64,000 bases of DNA, taken from Gemmatimonadales bacterium (GTDB lineage Bacteria > Krumholzibacteriota > Krumholzibacteriia > LZORAL124-64-63). Below the pieces are notes generated by a model. It made no database searches. It had not been told where the DNA came from and saw only the letters and a program-made list of their open reading frames with translations. The stretch lies in contig JAHOYV010000032.1 of the NCBI GenBank assembly GCA_019038745.1, positions 51,796 to 115,795 on the forward strand, given 5' to 3'. Positions 59,444 through 64,000 of this stretch are shown here, one piece after another (the first letter of the stretch is position 1; every line of letters starts with the position of its first letter). The position numbers were made by a program, and so were the translations under genes.

Positions 59444-60830
59444 CACGCGACACATCCACCTGGTGGCCATCGGCGGTATCGGCATGAGCGGGATCGCCGA
59501 GATCCTTCTGAATCTGGATTTCACCGTCAGCGGCAGCGACCTGCACGCCAGCGGGGTTACCCAAAGACTTGAAAAGCTGGGGGCCCGGGTCCACATCGGG
59601 CACGACCCGCAGAACGTCGTGGGGGCCGACGTGGTGGTTCGTTCCTCGGCTGTAACCGAGGCCAACAGCGAGGTCACCGCAGCACGCAGTCTGCGCATCC
59701 CGGTGATCCGCCGAGCCGAAATGTTGGCCGAATTGATGCGATTGAAATACGGCATCGCCATCGCCGGTTCACACGGCAAGACGACTACGACCAGCCTGGT
59801 CGCCTCGGTACTGGCCGAAGGCGGGCTGGATCCAACAGCCATTGTGGGAGGGCAGATCAAGGCCATGGGGACCAACGCCGTGCTCGGCGCTGGCGACTAC
59901 CTGGTGGCCGAGGCGGACGAGAGCGATGGCACCTTCCTGCACTTGACGCCGACCATCGCGGTAGTGACGAACATCGATTACGAGCACGTCGATTATTATC
60001 CGGACCTGGATGCCCTGCGAGCCGCGTTTGACGAATTCATGCAGCGGGTCCCCTTCTACGGAGCCTGCGTTCTGTGCGTGGACGATCCCGAGGTTCGGGC
60101 CCTGATTCCACATCTGGATCGCAAGACCATTACCTATGGCCTGAGTCCGGAAGCCGAAGTGAGGGCCGATCCGGGGACGATTGCCGAGGGAGGCAGCGGT
60201 CAAGAGGCTGTGGTTTGGGCCTTTGGTCGGGAGTTGGGGTCGATAAGCCTCCTTCAGCGCGGGCGGCACAATCTGCAGAATTCACTGGCCGCCGTAGCGG
60301 TCGGACTGGAACTGGGCGTTCCCTTTGATCGCATCGCTCGAGGGCTGGCCGCCAGTCAGGGTGTGGGCCGACGTTGCGAGGAACGGGGACAGTTCGGCGG
60401 AGTGTTGGTGGTGGACGACTACGGGCACCATCCGACTGAAATTCTGGCCACTCTGGAGGTGGCCCACAGTTTCGAGCGCCCGGTGGGGGTGATCTTCCAG
60501 CCTCACCGATTCTCGCGGACCGCGAACTTCGCGCCCCAGTTCGCCGACGCCCTGGCCAACGCCGATACTGTCGCCCTGTTGCCGGTTTATGCAGCTGGGG
60601 AAGACCCAATGCCGGGAGTGGACAGCGCCATGATTGCCGCGCTCATGGCAGACAAAGGACTGACCCGGGTGGACGTTCTGCCCGGCCCTGAGGCCATCGA
60701 AAACTGGTTGGACCGGGAAGTGGAAACCGGTGGTCTGGTCATGACCCTGGGCGCCGGTGACATCGGTCGCCAGGTGGACGGCATTTGCCGACACTTGCAG
60801 AATCGACAGCAGGGAGCCTCGTCGGAATGA
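59433..60830 (+). CDS. murC: UDP-MurNAc:L-Ala ligase
   Basis: About 465 aa. Adds the first amino acid to UDP-MurNAc. HIHLVAIGGIGMSGIAEILL, SHGKTTTTSLVASVL, ADESDGTFLHLTP, NIDYEHVDYY and DDYGHHPTEI are conserved. TTG 59433 is chosen because GGAAGGGGA lies upstream and the N-terminus then matches other MurC proteins; an ATG at 59409 has no SD. Overlaps murG. murB, often next, is absent. Confidence 0.95.
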   Translation: MFRNTRHIHLVAIGGIGMSGIAEILLNLDFTVSGSDLHASGVTQRLEKLGARVHIGHDPQNVVGADVVVRSSAVTEANSEVTAARSLRIPVIRRAEMLAELMRLKYGIAIAGSHGKTTTTSLVASVLAEGGLDPTAIVGGQIKAMGTNAVLGAGDYLVAEADESDGTFLHLTPTIAVVTNIDYEHVDYYPDLDALRAAFDEFMQRVPFYGACVLCVDDPEVRALIPHLDRKTITYGLSPEAEVRADPGTIAEGGSGQEAVVWAFGRELGSISLLQRGRHNLQNSLAAVAVGLELGVPFDRIARGLAASQGVGRRCEERGQFGGVLVVDDYGHHPTEILATLEVAHSFERPVGVIFQPHRFSRTANFAPQFADALANADTVALLPVYAAGEDPMPGVDSAMIAALMADKGLTRVDVLPGPEAIENWLDREVETGGLVMTLGAGDIGRQVDGICRHLQNRQQGASSE

Positions 60831-61672
60831 AAGATGAGAAGTCCGCGCCGGGGAGGTCCGATGGGTCGACCGTTGGAGGGGCCGGGACCTTTGCGGTGCG
60901 CCGGAAACCGGCGCGTTCCAGGAAGCAATTCATCCTGCCGGGCGTGGGTGCGGTTGTGATCCTGGCCTTGGCTGCCTGGTGTGTGATCTGGTTGCGGACG
61001 GCCGATACTTTCTCCATCGTTCGAGTGGAGACCGGGTCCTATCGCTTCACCTCGGAAGGGGACCTGGAAAAAATTCTGTCGGGTTTCCTGGGGCAGAATA
61101 TCTGGACCCTCTCGAACACCGAGATGGAGCAGGCCATGAGCGCTTTGCCCTGGGTAAGGGATCTGCGGCTTCGGCGCAGGCTGCCGGCGATCATCGAGGT
61201 GGATTTCCGTGAATGGCGGCCCTTGTTGGAAGTGGCGGGCGTGGGAAAGGATGGCTCAGGAGCCGGGGAAGTCTCCTGGGTACTTGTCGAAGACGGCCGG
61301 GTGCTTCCCTTTCCGGGTCACCTGGTTCTGGCCGGGCTTCCGGTGTTGATGGGTGTGGCCTGTGTCTCCGACGAAGGGTCGGGCCCTTTGGCTCTGGACC
61401 CCGAGGATTCCAGCCTTGTTATGGCCCTGCTGTCGGCCATGAATGGATCGGGTCTGGAGTCGGTCAGCCCGGTTGATTTTGTAGTGGCCCGACCCGAGGG
61501 CTTCGCAATTGTTCTGCAGGATGATTTGGGAACCCTGCTGGTCGGACGGGAAGAATTTCGAGACAGGCTACAACGTTACATGGAAGCCCACGGCCATCTC
61601 GAACCGGGTTTGATAGTGGACTTGCGTTTCAAGGACAGGGTCACGTGCCGTCGGCCTGATCCTGATTATTAA
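60827..61672 (+). CDS. ftsQ: Cell division protein FtsQ
   Basis: 281 aa. Basic cytoplasmic N-terminus, one membrane helix (about 36-58), a POTRA domain (about 60-130, including VRVETGSYRFTSEGDLEKIL and LPWVRDLRLRRRLPAIIEV) and the FtsQ C-domain. Links the divisome to FtsL and FtsB. ATG 60827 overlaps the murC stop (ATGA). The C-terminus CRRPDPDY has no special motif. Confidence 0.9.
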   Translation: MKDEKSAPGRSDGSTVGGAGTFAVRRKPARSRKQFILPGVGAVVILALAAWCVIWLRTADTFSIVRVETGSYRFTSEGDLEKILSGFLGQNIWTLSNTEMEQAMSALPWVRDLRLRRRLPAIIEVDFREWRPLLEVAGVGKDGSGAGEVSWVLVEDGRVLPFPGHLVLAGLPVLMGVACVSDEGSGPLALDPEDSSLVMALLSAMNGSGLESVSPVDFVVARPEGFAIVLQDDLGTLLVGREEFRDRLQRYMEAHGHLEPGLIVDLRFKDRVTCRRPDPDY

Positions 61673-61758
61673 TATCGTTGTCCTTCGGGATCGTTGAGCG
61701 GTGGCGGGTCGCATCGCTCCCACCGCGTCGCCACAACAACCAGGGATAAGGAGTCGAA

Positions 61759-62982
61759 ATGGGCCAGGGAAGGCTGATCGTCGCTTGTGATTTCGGAACA
61801 ACCTATTTTCGGGGAGTAGTGACCGAGGCCGATCCATCCGGAGAACTGGAGATCATCGGTTGTGCCCAGGAGAAGAGCGAAGGATTCCAGGATGGAGATT
61901 TCGTGGACCTGGGCAAGGCCAAGGAGTGCATTGCCCGGACCTTGAAGACTCTCGAAAAGAACACGGATATCGACGTATCCGGCTTCACTTACAATATATC
62001 CGGTTCCCATCTGCACAGCGTTCGAGCAACCAGCCAGGTTCCCATCTCTAATGGACCACGGCCCATTAAGGAAAGCGACGTGGAAGAGGCCAAGACGCGC
62101 GCCGGAACCATGGACATTCCCTTCGACAACAAGATTCTGACCATCACTCCGGTTGAGTTCGCCGTGGACCGCGTACGAGGCATCGTGGACCCGATCAATC
62201 GCGTGGGGAGTCACCTGGAGATGCAGGCCCACCTCATCACGGGGTCCCGCACCGTATTGCACAACATTGAGAACGCCATCGAGGATGCCGGCTATCAGCC
62301 AATCAGGGAAGAAGTGGACATCCTGGCAGCCGGGGTGGCCCTTTTGACGCGACCAGAAATGGAAAACGGGGTTCTGTTGATGGATGTAGGGGGCCTGGTC
62401 ACCAACTGGGCGGTTTACATCAAGGGAACGGTCGTGGCCAACGGGATGGTTCCCTGGGGTGGGGAGCATCTGACCGCCGATCTTGCCCATGGTTTGCGAA
62501 TCTCACTTGAGGAGGCCGAAAAGGTCAAGCGTCTGAGGGGGGTCGTGCTGCGCAGCCTGGTGGCCGAGTCCTCCGTCGAAACACTCTTCGAGGAGAATAG
62601 TCCCGAGGAAACCCCGGAACTTGTGGCGGCCATCCTGGAACCTCGTTTGGAGGAGATTTTCACGTTGGTCAAACAGGATTACGGTGATTTGCGTCAGTTG
62701 GCCAATTTGGGATCCGGGGTGATCTTGACGGGCGGTGGTAGCCTCTGCGAAGGAACGGTGGGCCTTTGTGAGGAGATTTTCGATCTTCCGGTCCAGGGCC
62801 GGTATCTGCCTTTCCCTTTGCGTGGCGGCGATCGTCTGCCCAAGGGCCAGTGGGCTACGGCCCTGGGATTAGCCAGTTGGGTGGCCCGGGACACTACTTT
62901 TTCGGCCAGATCCGAAGATAAGGCGTCCTCGGGAGGTTTGTGGGGCTGGATTTGCGGTTTGTTTTCTTCTGATCGAGACTGA
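61759..62982 (+). CDS. ftsA: Cell division protein FtsA with divergent phosphate-2 motif
   Basis: 407 aa actin-like protein that ties FtsZ to the membrane. Phosphate-1 loop CDFGTTYFR (about 10-18). The ISGSHLHSV region and MQAHLITG segment are FtsA-like. Phosphate-2 motif, usually D(I/V)GGGTTD, reads DVGGLVTNWAV (209-219). LTGGGSLCEG is the adenosine motif. The final residues GGLWGWICGLFSS look like the amphipathic membrane-targeting helix. ATG at 61759 with AAGGAG upstream; 86 bases after ftsQ. Confidence 0.93.
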   Translation: MGQGRLIVACDFGTTYFRGVVTEADPSGELEIIGCAQEKSEGFQDGDFVDLGKAKECIARTLKTLEKNTDIDVSGFTYNISGSHLHSVRATSQVPISNGPRPIKESDVEEAKTRAGTMDIPFDNKILTITPVEFAVDRVRGIVDPINRVGSHLEMQAHLITGSRTVLHNIENAIEDAGYQPIREEVDILAAGVALLTRPEMENGVLLMDVGGLVTNWAVYIKGTVVANGMVPWGGEHLTADLAHGLRISLEEAEKVKRLRGVVLRSLVAESSVETLFEENSPEETPELVAAILEPRLEEIFTLVKQDYGDLRQLANLGSGVILTGGGSLCEGTVGLCEEIFDLPVQGRYLPFPLRGGDRLPKGQWATALGLASWVARDTTFSARSEDKASSGGLWGWICGLFSSDRD

Positions 62983-63167
62983 ATCCGGCTTGAGACCGGC
63001 TATTTGACGGAATTCCTCAGAAAAGTCTTGGCATTCGAAGAATCACGTGCTACGAATTGGATACAAGAAAAACCCTGCAGTTCCCTTGTAGGCCTAAAGG
63101 CGGTCTCCCGGAGGGGGTCCGGAGCGCAGGACGTATTTGAAACCCAACTCAAGGAGGAGGTGGGTCC

Positions 63168-64000
63168 ATGATGTTCGAGTTTGCCGATGAAATCGAGCGG
63201 CTGGCCGACATCAAGGTCGTCGGAGTCGGCGGAGCGGGTGGAAACGCCGTCGCGAGGATGATCGAGGCCGGCTTGACCGGAGTGGAATTTCTGGCCGTCA
63301 ATACTGACCTGCAAGCTCTCAAGGATTCCCCGGCCCATCACGCAATGCAGATCGGAGCCCAGCTGACGAAGGGCCTCGGTTCCGGAGGTCTGCCCGCGAC
63401 CGGACGGGCAGCGGCCGAGGAAGACCGGGAAACTCTTTCCGCTTCCCTGCAGGGAGCGGATATGGTTTTCGTGACCGCCGGAATGGGAGGCGGAACCGGT
63501 ACCGGCGCTGCCCCGGTGGTCGCCGAGATCGCCAGGGGCTTGGGTGCCCTGACCGTGGGCATCGTTACCAAACCTTTCCTGTTTGAGGGCAGTGTGCGGC
63601 TTGAACAGGCTATCGAAGGTCTCGATCGGCTTCGTGAGTCGGTCGATACGCTGATCGTCATTCCCAATCAACGCCTGCTGGAAATTGTCCCCCCGAATAC
63701 CTCGATGCAGGAGGCTTTCCGCATTGCGGACAACGTGCTGTACGAGGCCACTCGCGGAATCTTCGAAATCATTTCCCGACACGGCCAGGTGAACCTGGAT
63801 TTCGCCGACGTGCGTTCGGTGATGACCGGCATGGGCGAAGCTATGATGGGCACCGGGCGAGCCGAGGGTGACAACTGCGCCGTCGAGGCGGCCCGCGCCG
63901 CGATCAGTTCCCCGCTTTTGGAAGACGTGGACATCGCCGGCAGCCAAGCGGTGCTGGTCAACGTGCTGGGTAGGGAAGTCGGGCTGCAGGAAACCGCCGC
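63168..64000 (+). CDS. ftsZ: Cell division protein FtsZ (3' end beyond the window)
   Basis: The first 277 residues of FtsZ are visible and open to the right edge. KVVGVGGAGGNAVARMI at about residues 16-32, VNTDLQALKDSPA, the tubulin GTP signature GMGGGTGTGAAPVVAEIA, and PNQRLLEI are all present. One T-loop differs: GLGSGGLPATGRAAAEED instead of GLGAGxNPxxGxxAAEE. Two adjacent ATGs (63168, 63171) follow AAGGAGGAGG. The 185-base gap after ftsA suggests separate or additional transcription. Confidence 0.98.
   Translation, partial: MMFEFADEIERLADIKVVGVGGAGGNAVARMIEAGLTGVEFLAVNTDLQALKDSPAHHAMQIGAQLTKGLGSGGLPATGRAAAEEDRETLSASLQGADMVFVTAGMGGGTGTGAAPVVAEIARGLGALTVGIVTKPFLFEGSVRLEQAIEGLDRLRESVDTLIVIPNQRLLEIVPPNTSMQEAFRIADNVLYEATRGIFEIISRHGQVNLDFADVRSVMTGMGEAMMGTGRAEGDNCAVEAARAAISSPLLEDVDIAGSQAVLVNVLGREVGLQETA

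Noticed and set aside
63090..63124. GC-rich inverted repeat (CCGGA/TCCGG) before ftsZ
   Set aside because: Only 5 bp with no T-run; too weak to call a terminator or regulatory RNA.

Overview
The window is a dense, GC-rich bacterial chromosome segment. Nearly every gene is on the + strand, many overlap by ATGA, GTGA or TGATG junctions, and GTG and TTG starts are common. It encodes Gram-negative envelope functions (TonB-like transducer, lipoproteins, periplasmic amidase, outer-surface glycan genes) and an mDAP-type MurE. One large secreted protein ends in a FlgD/Ig-like sorting domain of the kind typical of the FCB superphylum. My best guess is a candidate FCB lineage (Krumholzibacteria/Eisenbacteria-like). 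This rests on architecture only and is not proven.

Layout. (1) 1-6.2 kb: DUF2232 protein, rplI, a GDP-mannose pyrophosphorylase, a parvulin-type lipoprotein, a DUF2914 protein and an LpoA-like TPR/LivK lipoprotein. (2) 6.2-9.5 kb, minus strand: an amidase with a second, degenerate amidase domain, then a TonB-like protein. (3) 9.7-19 kb: selA, a degenerate ParA-like/SPOR fusion, smc, ftsY and an unrecognised 435-aa protein. (4) 19.1-23.1 kb: an FMN riboswitch and the riboflavin operon ribD-ribE-ribBA-ribH, closed by a hairpin terminator. (5) 23.2-43 kb: nusB, then a long translationally coupled glycan cluster: methyltransferase, five glycosyltransferases, one of them fused to a degenerate phosphoglycosyltransferase-like domain, a flippase-like LPG-synthase-TM protein, DUF2723 and YfhO membrane proteins, a sugar epimerase, a FemAB-like protein, a Wzx-type flippase and a beta-propeller secreted protein. 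(6) 43.1-46.4 kb: a PhnD-like binding lipoprotein coupled to a hybrid histidine kinase. (7) 46.7-64 kb: a complete dcw (division and cell wall) cluster from mraZ to ftsZ. It starts with a GTGG-repeat MraZ operator over a promoter and includes an unusual STAS-like gene between mraZ and rsmH. murB and ddl are absent. ftsZ runs off the right edge.

How it fits together. Much of the window builds or remodels the envelope. The dcw genes make lipid II and the divisome. The amidase, SPOR protein and LpoA-like lipoprotein probably act on septal or peripheral peptidoglycan. ManC, the DPM-like synthases and the DUF2723/YfhO proteins suggest polyprenyl-phosphate-sugar-dependent glycosylation at the cell surface. 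No tRNA, rRNA, CRISPR array, prophage or insertion sequence was recognised.
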